In this document: positions 1 through 8,155 of the stretch, piece by piece
Layout of the letters: every line of letters starts with the position of its first letter
How positions within the stretch are numbered: the stretch's first letter is position 1
NCBI GenBank assembly: GCA_964584495.1
Contig: CAZPAH010000003.1
Location: forward strand, 16,723-80,722
Reading direction: 5' to 3'
Source: CAZPAH01 sp964584495
Lineage (GTDB): Bacteria > Krumholzibacteriota > Krumholzibacteriia > Krumholzibacteriales > Krumholzibacteriaceae
Length of the DNA: 64,000 nt
Program-made: the position numbers and the translations under genes
Notes under the pieces: model-generated
Told to the model about the DNA's origin: nothing
Seen by the model: the letters and a program-made list of their open reading frames with translations, nothing else
The model's database searches: none

Positions 1-2
1 CC

Positions 3-2738
3 GTGATGATGAAAACGATCAAGGATGATGACGCCAAGCGCTGGCCGGTTGAGCTATGGGAGGCGGTCTTCATCCTCTATGAAAACGCGATCGCCCGCAC
101 CCTGAACTTATTGAAGAAGAGCGAGCTCGAGAGCAAGCGGAAGGATATCCTGAAATTCTGCGACGACAAGAAACCGTTCGTCTCGTGCGGCGAATCTTTT
201 CCCCTGAAGGATCTCGACGATCAGAAGAAATCGAACTACGATCCGAAGCCGGGCCGGGGCGCCGAGATAATCTTCTTCAACAAGAAATCCCTGCCGGGAA
301 AGAAGATCTCCAAGAAGATGCGGATCGTCTGCCCGGCCGACACAGGCAGCGTCCACCCGGCCAAGAAGTGCCCGATATTCTACAAGCACCATATGAAGTC
401 GACGTACATCGATCACCGCAATCTCGACCTTGTGATCTATCATCTCAAGTTCGTCTACTACGACCGGGTGAAGAACGAGATCGCGCCGGTGCCGGCGGGG
501 CTCGCTATCGAAGCGGGCCGCTGGGACGACACCGCCAACGCGAAGGTCGCGATCGACTCGGCCACGGATTTCAACGACGGCGTCTACAGCGTCAAGGTGC
601 CCGACGACGCGACGCGAAAGGATATCGCCTTCTGGTTCAAGGCGGTAGATACGGTCGATCCCACGAAGAGGTGGTGGGTCTACACGGACAGCGCCGACGC
701 CGATCCCAAGCTGGTTCTCAAGACGGATGCCGAGGTCAAGGCACTCGCCGCCGCCGAGAAAATCAAGTACTACGATCTTCCGCGTGAGTGGTCATCCATC
801 AATTACTGGACCCGCTTCGAGAAATACACCGTGGGGGACGAATACAAGAAGATGATGAAAAAAAAGGGATTCAAGCCTTTCGGATCGAAGCAGCAGACCG
901 CCGGGAAGCCCTTGATCTTCTCCCTGGACGATATCGTCCTGACCGACACCGCCGGACTCCAGAACGTGAGGGACAAGGACGGCACCGGGGCGGCGGTCGC
1001 TCTTTCGAAACATTCGAGGGTCACCCTCCTCTACCCCGACGCGGGCGATGATTTCAATATCAAGATACACAAGCCGATCGCCAAGGAGCCGTATTTCAGC
1101 GACGTAAAGGGCGGTTTCGAGGCTAACCTTATTCATGACTACTGGGACGACAAGGATGAGAACCTTCACAGGCCGTGCCGGGTTGTAGTCTTCTGCAGCG
1201 AGTTCTACGACATATACAACAGGCGGACCGAATCGTATCCCACCTTCAGGTTCAACAAGGGGAATATTCTCGGCGCCAGGGCGGCCCGCAGGGACGACTC
1301 CCACTGCAGCGGGAAGAAATCGATCAACGGCTGGGATGCCGGCGACAAGGCGAGCGCCTACGCGGCGAAAGACGCGGGGAATTACAGGCTCCACTATCTC
1401 CATGACTGGGGCATCCATGACAACAAGCTGCACAGCGGGCTCATTATATACTGGAGCTGCCGTTATACGGTCGACGCGGGACAGGGCGGCAAAAAGATCG
1501 ACAAGAAGAACTATATCGAGAAGGGGATGAAGAACGCGATGGACCGTATCGGCCTGAAGAAGTACCAGCTGGAGAAGCTGACCGGGACCGAGGATATAGT
1601 GATAAAGACATTTCCGCTCCTCGAGGCGAAGCAGGACTACAAGGTGGGATCGAACGAGATAAAGAGGGGCGGGGAGCATATATGCCTGGTAAGCCTGACC
1701 GACGACACCCATACGAGCGGGATGGGATACGATATGGCCAACTTCCGCTCGAGCGCCTACCAGGACGAGCCTGCAAGGGCCAGCGCCAACCCAGCGTTCA
1801 ACAACACGCAGGATTACGATGGTCATACCTACAACTCCCTCACAGGGGCCCACGAGATGGGCCACGCCCTCGGGCTCGACGACGAGTACATCCGCACCGC
1901 TTCCTCCGGGGTCGGGCTCGCCCAGTACGACCAGTACTATCCGGGGGTTCCCTACTCGGGCGACATGCTGACCCTGATGAACAAGAACCGCGGGACGAGG
2001 ATGCATCATTTCTGGCTCTACGCGAACTGGATCAACGACGCATCCGAGAACGGCCAGGTCCTGCACGATTTACTAAAGGGGACGAAGTTCAAGCTGGTCC
2101 TGAAGGGCGGGCCCGGCGACCTGTCGTTCGAGCTGACCCACGACGATTACCGCAATGTCTACAAGCCGGTCTACGAGGACGATGTAGATTACGGGGGCGG
2201 GACCCACGGCTACCTCATAGTGTACAAGCTGGGGGACGGCGAGTTCGCCAATACACTTAAAGCGAACCAAAAATTCACCGGCATAATGGTCGTAAGGACA
2301 AACATCTGTGTCAAGTTCACCAACGATACGTCGAACTGGACGGCTCAGGAAGCCTACGACTGGGTCCAGGCCCTCGACTCCGACCTGAAGCTGATGCTGG
2401 GAAACAAGTACTGGCTGAAGCGGGACGATCCCGATCATCCTTTCAAGAAGGTTTATCTGTATTTCCTGCCACACTACTCGGTGGCGGACCCGGCCCCGGC
2501 CGGCACCCATTACAAGCTCGAGGTGAAGAGGAACGATAACAACGGGTTCAATCCCGACGGTGCCGATAAGTCGAAGATCGTAGTGGATGACGACGTGGAG
2601 AACAAGAAGATCATAAGGCACTTCTTCGGCAAGTTCGCCGGTCATGCGAATCTGACCAAGCCCGAGCTTGCGAAGATCAAGGATTGGATCGGTCACGCCG
2701 CCAGGGCGAACGTGGCATTTACGATTGAGGACCTGTGA
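3..2738 (+). CDS. Large zinc metalloprotease (zincin), candidate T6SS-associated effector; 5' end may lie outside window
   Basis: This 911-residue protein carries HEMGHALGLDDEY at residues 617-629, which fits an HExxHxxGxxDE zincin site with H617 and H621 as zinc ligands and E618 as the catalytic base. A downstream LMNKNRGTRMHHFW stretch is typical of this group, where a further His-rich segment follows the site. No signal peptide or membrane segment is visible, so it is not an obvious Sec substrate. The N-terminal 600 residues are not recognised beyond beta-rich Ig-like character. GTG at 3 and ATGs at 6 and 9 are possible starts, but no ribosome binding site can be seen at the window edge and the gene may begin further left. 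Its stop overlaps the next start (TGATG). Lying at the head of the block upstream of clpV-tssBC, it is plausibly cargo of that system; this is an inference. Confidence 0.7.
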   Translation: MMMKTIKDDDAKRWPVELWEAVFILYENAIARTLNLLKKSELESKRKDILKFCDDKKPFVSCGESFPLKDLDDQKKSNYDPKPGRGAEIIFFNKKSLPGKKISKKMRIVCPADTGSVHPAKKCPIFYKHHMKSTYIDHRNLDLVIYHLKFVYYDRVKNEIAPVPAGLAIEAGRWDDTANAKVAIDSATDFNDGVYSVKVPDDATRKDIAFWFKAVDTVDPTKRWWVYTDSADADPKLVLKTDAEVKALAAAEKIKYYDLPREWSSINYWTRFEKYTVGDEYKKMMKKKGFKPFGSKQQTAGKPLIFSLDDIVLTDTAGLQNVRDKDGTGAAVALSKHSRVTLLYPDAGDDFNIKIHKPIAKEPYFSDVKGGFEANLIHDYWDDKDENLHRPCRVVVFCSEFYDIYNRRTESYPTFRFNKGNILGARAARRDDSHCSGKKSINGWDAGDKASAYAAKDAGNYRLHYLHDWGIHDNKLHSGLIIYWSCRYTVDAGQGGKKIDKKNYIEKGMKNAMDRIGLKKYQLEKLTGTEDIVIKTFPLLEAKQDYKVGSNEIKRGGEHICLVSLTDDTHTSGMGYDMANFRSSAYQDEPARASANPAFNNTQDYDGHTYNSLTGAHEMGHALGLDDEYIRTASSGVGLAQYDQYYPGVPYSGDMLTLMNKNRGTRMHHFWLYANWINDASENGQVLHDLLKGTKFKLVLKGGPGDLSFELTHDDYRNVYKPVYEDDVDYGGGTHGYLIVYKLGDGEFANTLKANQKFTGIMVVRTNICVKFTNDTSNWTAQEAYDWVQALDSDLKLMLGNKYWLKRDDPDHPFKKVYLYFLPHYSVADPAPAGTHYKLEVKRNDNNGFNPDGADKSKIVVDDDVENKKIIRHFFGKFAGHANLTKPELAKIKDWIGHAARANVAFTIEDL

Positions 2739-3943
2739 TGAGGGTGTCACCAAACAGGCCGCTGCTGCTGTGCATGATGCTGTTATCTTTGACCGCCGCC
2801 TGCCGCTCGCGGGCGGGGAACGAGCCGGGCGCTGCTCTTATCGCAGGTGAAGGAGAAATAGAAATGAATGAAGGCTACTCGACTGATTTCGCCGATTTCC
2901 GGCGGTCCTCTTTCCAGAACACTACGGTCGATTGCGGGGGGGAGATCCTCTGGGCCTCGGACTACCGGGCCGGGGGGGCGCCGCCGCGGGCGCTCTACCT
3001 TTTCGGCGGAAAGCCGCTGGTTGTCTCGGGCGTCGGTTTCGACCTTTATTCCGGTGATGGGACCTTTCTCTGGCACCAGGACATGAACGAAGGGTCGCCG
3101 ATCGGATTGACCGACAGGTTGATATATTTCCATGACGACAGGTTCCGTCTTTCCGCGGTGAACGCGGCCAACGAGCGCGCTATGGAGAACGGCTATTTCC
3201 CGGGCCCGATCAATCTCGACTATCCCCTTTCGCTTCTTTGGGCCGGCAAGCTCGACTACCTCTACGTCGTGCAGTTCACCGGGGGCGCCGAGGAGCTGCC
3301 GCCCAAGGTGATGGTGAAAAGGACCGTGTACGGCAAGCGGCTTGCCAAATGGACCTACGAGGTCGAGGGAAGACAGCTCCTGCCGCCCCTCTACCTGCCC
3401 GAGGTCGAGCAGGTCGTCGTTTTCGCGGATATGATCCATTTCGTCGACGCGGTCGACGGAAACGAGATATCGAAGAGAAAGTACCCGCTGGAGGGGGCCG
3501 TAAGCGCGAGCGCCGATCGCACAGGGACGGTCTATCTCTGCGGCAGATCGAAGGAGATCCTATCGCTGGCCGCTTTCGCCGCAAATGGAGATCCGCTCTG
3601 GATATGGGAGGATGAAGAGGGATTCGGCATGCCGTCGGTGCAGCCTCCCGCCATCGGAGAGGATAGCAGCATCTATATCCTCGCCGGGAACGATATAGTC
3701 GCGGTCAGGGACGGAGGAAAATCATGGTCGTTCCGCGTCGAGGACGACCGGCCCTCCTGCTGCACCGCCTTCGCCGGCGGCAGGCTTCTGGCCGCCGCGG
3801 GCAGCCGGCTTATCGGGATCGACCTTGAAGGGAAAGAATTGTTCGACATCGAATTTGATGATACGATATTCGCGCCGCCGGTGGGCGCCGGCGACGGGAC
3901 AGTCTTTCTTCTGACCGCCGGAAAGCTCTTGAGAGTGCGCTGA
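2738..3943 (+). CDS. PQQ-like beta-propeller lipoprotein
   Basis: The N-terminus is a lipoprotein signal ending in the lipobox LTAAC, so the product is probably anchored in the envelope. The rest of the 401 residues consists of repeated beta-strand units with sequences such as GDGTFLWHQD, GDPLWIWED and GKSWSFRVED, typical of quinoprotein-like/WD-type propellers. No cofactor-binding residues can be assigned, so a structural or binding role is likelier than catalysis. ATG at 2738 shares bases with the stop of the preceding zincin, and GTG at 2735 is an alternative start. Tight coupling to the zincin suggests a partner or an immunity-like lipoprotein, which is inferred from position only. Confidence 0.65.
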   Translation: MRVSPNRPLLLCMMLLSLTAACRSRAGNEPGAALIAGEGEIEMNEGYSTDFADFRRSSFQNTTVDCGGEILWASDYRAGGAPPRALYLFGGKPLVVSGVGFDLYSGDGTFLWHQDMNEGSPIGLTDRLIYFHDDRFRLSAVNAANERAMENGYFPGPINLDYPLSLLWAGKLDYLYVVQFTGGAEELPPKVMVKRTVYGKRLAKWTYEVEGRQLLPPLYLPEVEQVVVFADMIHFVDAVDGNEISKRKYPLEGAVSASADRTGTVYLCGRSKEILSLAAFAANGDPLWIWEDEEGFGMPSVQPPAIGEDSSIYILAGNDIVAVRDGGKSWSFRVEDDRPSCCTAFAGGRLLAAAGSRLIGIDLEGKELFDIEFDDTIFAPPVGAGDGTVFLLTAGKLLRVR

Positions 3944-3986
3944 TCGCCGCGTAGGCGGCCCAAGAAAGGGGAGAAGGAAAAATCTC

Positions 3987-4433
3987 ATGAAAAAAGACGA
4001 GACGATGTTCGATATCAAGCTGCCCCAGGGCTGGGAGGATCAGACGGTGTATTTTTTCCGGGGGCCGTCGATAGACGACAGGGAGCACAAGGTCATGATG
4101 ACGATCGACCGCCTCCCCCAGCAGGACGAGATCTCGAGGTTCGCCGCCGTCAGGACGAGACCGATCGTCGAAAACCTCCAGGGAGTTGAAGTTCTCAAGG
4201 ACGAGGAGACGACCCCGGCCGGGTGCTATCCCTCCTACGAGTTCGTCTACAGGTGGATCCCGGCCGACGGCATGAAGATCGTCAAGAAGCATATCTATGT
4301 TCTTCACGGCAGGTTCGGATACTGCTTCGAGGCGGAGTTCACGAAGAAATCGTACAAGATGCTGGGAGGGCAGCTTAAAAAGCTGGTGGAGAGCCTTCTG
4401 CCCGGGACATACGAGCCGGTGGACGACCGTTAG
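3987..4433 (+). CDS. DcrB/DUF1795-like protein (EagR-type effector chaperone candidate)
   Basis: This 148-residue cytosolic-looking protein begins FDIKLPQGWEDQTVYFF and ends with a KLVESLLPGT helix. That matches the compact DcrB/DUF1795 fold of EagR chaperones, which bind N-terminal membrane segments of T6SS effectors and load them on VgrG. There is no signal peptide, unlike periplasmic DcrB, which favours the chaperone branch. A purine-rich ribosome binding site (GGGGAGAAGG) precedes the ATG. It sits between two cargo-like zincin regions and upstream of the T6SS-like apparatus, as expected for a chaperone. The family assignment rests on sequence pattern and length, with no database search. 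Confidence 0.6.
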   Translation: MKKDETMFDIKLPQGWEDQTVYFFRGPSIDDREHKVMMTIDRLPQQDEISRFAAVRTRPIVENLQGVEVLKDEETTPAGCYPSYEFVYRWIPADGMKIVKKHIYVLHGRFGYCFEAEFTKKSYKMLGGQLKKLVESLLPGTYEPVDDR

Positions 4434-4455
4434 CAGAGCCGGCGGATGGTGCGAT

Positions 4456-5364
4456 ATGCCAGAATCGAAATTCAACAAGCAGACCGATTCAGAGGAGAAG
4501 GTCAAGCTCGACTCGGCGCTGATCTACGCCGCGTGGAAGGACGGAGCGGCTTATACCGGCGCCCCGGCGGGGTTCGTCGTAGGAACGGTCTTCGTCGGCA
4601 ACGGAGCCAAGATAGAGATAGCGGGAAAGAGCGAAGGGGGAAAATCGCTCGGGAAGATCAAGGATACGATAGACAGCAACCGTTATGCGGGCGAGTTCGA
4701 GATACCGGACGATACCGACCCGGGGGACGAGATCTATTTCACCGTGAAGATTTCGAAGAACGGGATAGACGAGGAGTCGAACCGCATACCGGTCTTCCAG
4801 GGGCCGTTGATCACCAACATGCAGTGGAGCGAGCAGGAGGCGAGGCGGGGGGACGTTCTCAAGCTGACCGCCGACGTGGAGAAGGTGGCCAACGGTACGG
4901 AGGTTCTCGTCACGATATACGAGTACGACGAGGACGGGGCGCACGACAAGATCGCCGAGATACCGGCCGAGATAAAAGATTTCAAGCTCGAGGTGGAATG
5001 GGAGTACGAGTACCACGAGGACACAGACGAGATACCCACGACGGCGGAGATGGGAAGGTACGGGGGCTCCTACAATCCCCCCGAGTATTTCTTCACCGTG
5101 AAGTGCGGCGGGTTCGAGGCGGGGAAGGAACGGGAATCGGGGCTTTTGACCTTCAAGGACTATATAGATATCGTTCTTCGCGACGCGGCGGGCAATCCGG
5201 CCGCCGACGCGAGGTATATCGTTCATCTTCCCGACGGATCGCAGAGGGAAGGGCAGCTCGACGCCGGCGGGCGAGCGCGGGAGGAAGGGATCGCGCCGGG
5301 GCATATCGAGGTCGAGTTTCCCGATCTGCGACAGGTCGACCCGCTCAGCGGGGAGGAGGAGTAG
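4456..5364 (+). CDS. Ig-like spike-adaptor-type protein
   Basis: The preferred start is ATG 4456 (MPESKFN), giving 302 residues; a longer frame reaching back to 4297 would overlap the DcrB-like gene. Most of the protein looks like two beta-sandwich modules. The C-terminal stretch reads DAAGNPAADARYIVHLPDG, then GQLDAGGRAREEGIAPG and VEFPDL. This DG-x-GxLDxxGxA-x-GIxPG-x-FPDL pattern is a short transthyretin/carboxypeptidase-regulatory-like module that I associate with VgrG- and LysM-linked T6SS proteins. No catalytic motif or signal peptide is visible. The gene ends 3 nt before the LysM-zincin start, so the two are probably translated together and may physically associate. The precise function is unknown. 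Confidence 0.55.
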   Translation: MPESKFNKQTDSEEKVKLDSALIYAAWKDGAAYTGAPAGFVVGTVFVGNGAKIEIAGKSEGGKSLGKIKDTIDSNRYAGEFEIPDDTDPGDEIYFTVKISKNGIDEESNRIPVFQGPLITNMQWSEQEARRGDVLKLTADVEKVANGTEVLVTIYEYDEDGAHDKIAEIPAEIKDFKLEVEWEYEYHEDTDEIPTTAEMGRYGGSYNPPEYFFTVKCGGFEAGKERESGLLTFKDYIDIVLRDAAGNPAADARYIVHLPDGSQREGQLDAGGRAREEGIAPGHIEVEFPDLRQVDPLSGEEE

Positions 5365-5367
5365 ATC

Positions 5368-7020
5368 TTGCCGGGATTCGAGTACACTATAAGAAGAAGG
5401 GACACCCTCACGGCGATCGCCCGCCGCTACCGGGTGGAGGGCGGATGGCGGGCCATATGGAACGACGAGCATAACGAGGACCTGAGAAACCGCAGGCACA
5501 GCCCGAGAAGGCTCTTCGCCGGCGACAGGGTCTACATTCCGGGGGCGAGCGGCAACAGGGGAGCGGCGCCCAGCGGGGGGACGGCGGTATTCACCGTTCC
5601 GCCCCCGTACCAGATACGCGCCGAAGACGGATTTTACCCTCCCCCCACCGAGATACCGAGGGGGGGGACGGTCAGGCTGCGCGCCGTTCATGACGATGGA
5701 GAGGAAGGCGACTGGGCCTGGGCCACCACGAGCACGAAGATCACCCTCTCCGATGAGATGACGGACACCGTCACGGTAACGGCCGGCAACAACGCAAGCG
5801 CCGGGGAATCGGCGGAAGTCGTGCAGGTGATGTTCACCCCGGCCGCAGAAGAATCGTTGCCGCCGGTCGAAGCCGGGATTACCGTGGTAGGAGTCGCTTT
5901 CAGGCCTTCGGCGAGCCAGGGCTACGGCTTCGACGGGATGGGCGCCAATGCGGGCGACCGGACGCCCCGCAGAAGCACGCCCCACATATCGGTGAAGAAG
6001 AATACCAGGACGAGGGTGAGGGTGGTTGTAACGGGCGGGGTCGATTCCGGGGTCCTTCACTTCACAACCGACGACAATACGACCGCCGAACCCGTGGTCG
6101 AGGGAGCGCCTTCGGCCTCCTTCACCCTTTTCATAGACGGCAAAGAGAAGAACAAGGCCAATACTCTGATCCACGCACGGCTGGACAGCGATACGGGCCC
6201 GATTTGCGCCAGCCTGGCGGTGAACGTCTACAGGGAGATGTCATATACGGCCAAGGTGGCCAAGGTGTGGGACAGCACCTCCGCCTCGACGGCCCTCTCT
6301 CGTCCGAACTTCAGCGTTAACACGACCCAGACGGCCCTCAGGGGATATTACAAGCAGGCGGTGACGACGATCAGCCTTACCGATTACAGCAGCACCGGCG
6401 GTGTCGTCGACGTCCATTTCGATCCGGGGGGGGCGGGCGCGCTCGTTCTTGAAGCGGGGCGCACCTCGGCCGGCCAGCAGGCGGTCCAGGCCGCCCTGAC
6501 CGGGACCGGCAAGAAGATCGTGATCGTGAAAAAGCTTTCCTGGCTCTTCAAGCTGGGCTCCGCCGCCGCGATCGGTGATAACAGGATAACGATGGCCTCG
6601 TTCATCAACGAGACGCTCATGGGGTACATTACGGCCGGAACGTACCAATTCGGCGGGCCGGGCAATTACGAGAATATTACGGTCACCGCGACGAACCGGA
6701 CCACGAAAGTGGTGACCCTTTCGGGCACCTTGACCAAGGCGCATCCGGCGACCGAAGGGATATGGTGGCCCCTCGGCGGATTGAGCGGCAATCCCGCATA
6801 TGTCCAGGAAGGGACCGATACCGAGGCGAAGGTAAACGAGGTGATCGGCCACGAGTTCGGCCATGAGCTGATGAGGCTGCTCGATCTGGATCACCGGCAG
6901 AGCCTTATGTATTTCTCCAACTCGAGAACGGGCCAGGAGATAAGGTTCAAATCATTGCAGAGGCACTATCCGGACCCGGGGGGTAACGAGAGCCAGTGGG
7001 AGCTTATCAGCCGGACCTAG
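5368..7020 (+). CDS. LysM domain - zincin metalloprotease, candidate effector
   Basis: The start is TTG at 5368, chosen because GAGGAGG lies at a good distance upstream and the LysM domain begins at once. Residues 4-50 form a LysM module (YTIRRRDTLTAIARRYRV ... LFAGDRVYIPG), a fold that binds peptidoglycan or plugs onto spike proteins. The middle contains beta-rich repeats. The C-terminus has HEFGH at residues 495-499 followed by LMRLLDLDH and a Met-turn-like SLMYF, consistent with a zinc protease. The third ligand would be H509, further from HExxH than in metzincins (see findings). No signal peptide is present, suggesting export by the neighbouring contractile system. 550 residues in all. 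Confidence 0.65.
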   Translation: MPGFEYTIRRRDTLTAIARRYRVEGGWRAIWNDEHNEDLRNRRHSPRRLFAGDRVYIPGASGNRGAAPSGGTAVFTVPPPYQIRAEDGFYPPPTEIPRGGTVRLRAVHDDGEEGDWAWATTSTKITLSDEMTDTVTVTAGNNASAGESAEVVQVMFTPAAEESLPPVEAGITVVGVAFRPSASQGYGFDGMGANAGDRTPRRSTPHISVKKNTRTRVRVVVTGGVDSGVLHFTTDDNTTAEPVVEGAPSASFTLFIDGKEKNKANTLIHARLDSDTGPICASLAVNVYREMSYTAKVAKVWDSTSASTALSRPNFSVNTTQTALRGYYKQAVTTISLTDYSSTGGVVDVHFDPGGAGALVLEAGRTSAGQQAVQAALTGTGKKIVIVKKLSWLFKLGSAAAIGDNRITMASFINETLMGYITAGTYQFGGPGNYENITVTATNRTTKVVTLSGTLTKAHPATEGIWWPLGGLSGNPAYVQEGTDTEAKVNEVIGHEFGHELMRLLDLDHRQSLMYFSNSRTGQEIRFKSLQRHYPDPGGNESQWELISRT

Positions 7021-8042
7021 GCGCGCGTGGGCGTAAGGGCCGCGCGGGCACTAAAATAAATATCGCGGTTATAATATTGCTGACGGCCGTTTTTTCGGCG
7101 GTCGCCGCCGGCAGCTGCGGATGCCGGTCGGGGAAGGAGACTGACGAGTTGACGAAAATACAGGAACTGATCGAGAGTTTCAGATCGGGCGTCGAGTTCG
7201 ACGGAGATGTCGAGCCCTATGTCACGGGCGGCAAGCCGGATATGGAGGCGGTAGGCCGGTTCCGGACGGCGCTCGAAAGGGAGGATGAGCCGGTCCGGGA
7301 GCAGGTATGCCGTCTGCTCGGAGCGCTAGGCAAGAGGGTCGATCCCCTCTACGAGAAAGGGGGCGGAATGATCCGCGACAGGACGATTGTCGGCATCCTA
7401 GTGAACGACGGCCTGTCGAGGAAGGGCCCGGCGAGGGATATCTGCCTCGATCTTCTCCAGTATGCCGTGCCGGGGCATGTGCTGAAGGATTTCGGCAGGC
7501 AGATGGCCGACAATCTCAAGATGTACCCAGACGCGACGCTGCTCCTGGTGATAGCCAAGGCGAAGGCCCCAGAGGCGAAGGATGCTGTCGATTCGCTTAT
7601 GAAGATCCCAGGCTGGGCCGGGGAGACGGAGACGAGGATCGCCGCGGCGGCCCTCGGGGACCGGGAGATAGAGCGATCGTTCATAGAACGTTTTCGCGCC
7701 GCTCAGGAACCGGCGGAAAAGGCCGAACTTGCGAAGCTGCTTGGCCTTATCGGGACGGAATCGGCCCTCAGGGAAGTGGCCGCCGCGATGCGGTCCGACA
7801 TGATCATAGAGATGTCCGGGGTCTCCTCGCGATCGATCAGGATATATTTCATCGAGGCCCTCTCGTACAATTTTCCAGAGGAAACCTTTCTGTACGATAA
7901 CGCGGTCAACAGCGACGAGGATTACGCGAAGGTGGAAAAATTCTGCGAGGAGAGGTTCGGCGTGAAATGGAAAAAAGAGCGCCCCCCGTTCCTATGGATA
8001 CAGGGGTATCCGACCGAGCCGCAACCCGATATTACCCCTTGA
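6996..8042 (+). CDS. HEAT-like repeat lipoprotein
   Basis: After a basic n-region (GRKGRAGTK) and a hydrophobic stretch (INIAVIILLTAVFSAVAAG) comes a Cys (SCGC), which indicates a lipoprotein. The remaining helical sequence has repeated short alpha units (for example VREQVCRLLGALGKRV and KAELAKLLGLIGTESALREVAAAM) like HEAT/PBS lyase repeats, a protein-binding scaffold. The only usable start is GTG at 6996, which overlaps the end of the LysM-zincin by 25 nt in another frame. It is the last gene before the apparatus genes and could be an immunity or assembly factor; neither role is shown by the sequence. Confidence 0.55.
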   Translation: MGAYQPDLGARGRKGRAGTKINIAVIILLTAVFSAVAAGSCGCRSGKETDELTKIQELIESFRSGVEFDGDVEPYVTGGKPDMEAVGRFRTALEREDEPVREQVCRLLGALGKRVDPLYEKGGGMIRDRTIVGILVNDGLSRKGPARDICLDLLQYAVPGHVLKDFGRQMADNLKMYPDATLLLVIAKAKAPEAKDAVDSLMKIPGWAGETETRIAAAALGDREIERSFIERFRAAQEPAEKAELAKLLGLIGTESALREVAAAMRSDMIIEMSGVSSRSIRIYFIEALSYNFPEETFLYDNAVNSDEDYAKVEKFCEERFGVKWKKERPPFLWIQGYPTEPQPDITP

Positions 8043-8082
8043 CTTATTGGGGAGGGGTAACTAAAGTCACCAATCATAGGGA

Positions 8083-8088
8083 TATAAT
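8083..8088 (+). promoter_or_regulatory. -10-like TATAAT upstream of clpV
   Basis: A perfect TATAAT lies 68 nt before the clpV start in the 113-nt gap after the lipoprotein gene. No convincing -35 is found 17 nt upstream; a TTGACT at 8039-8044 is too far away. It could start a separate transcript for the apparatus genes. Confidence 0.3.
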
Positions 8089-8155
8089 GAATAGTGCCGT
8101 AACCGATTGCAAAAGCGGCTAATCTTGGAGCCCAAAAAAGGAGAAATCCTCGGAC

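Noticed and set aside
792..2066. Long minus-strand frame opposite the first zincin
   Set aside because: It mirrors a clear metalloprotease and has no motif. It is a GC-rich shadow frame.
4489..6174. 561-codon minus-strand frame opposite the LysM-zincin region
   Set aside because: It spans two well-supported plus-strand genes and has no domain or ribosome binding site.
8039..8044. TTGACT as a -35 for the TATAAT at 8083
   Set aside because: The spacing of 38 nt is too long for a standard promoter.
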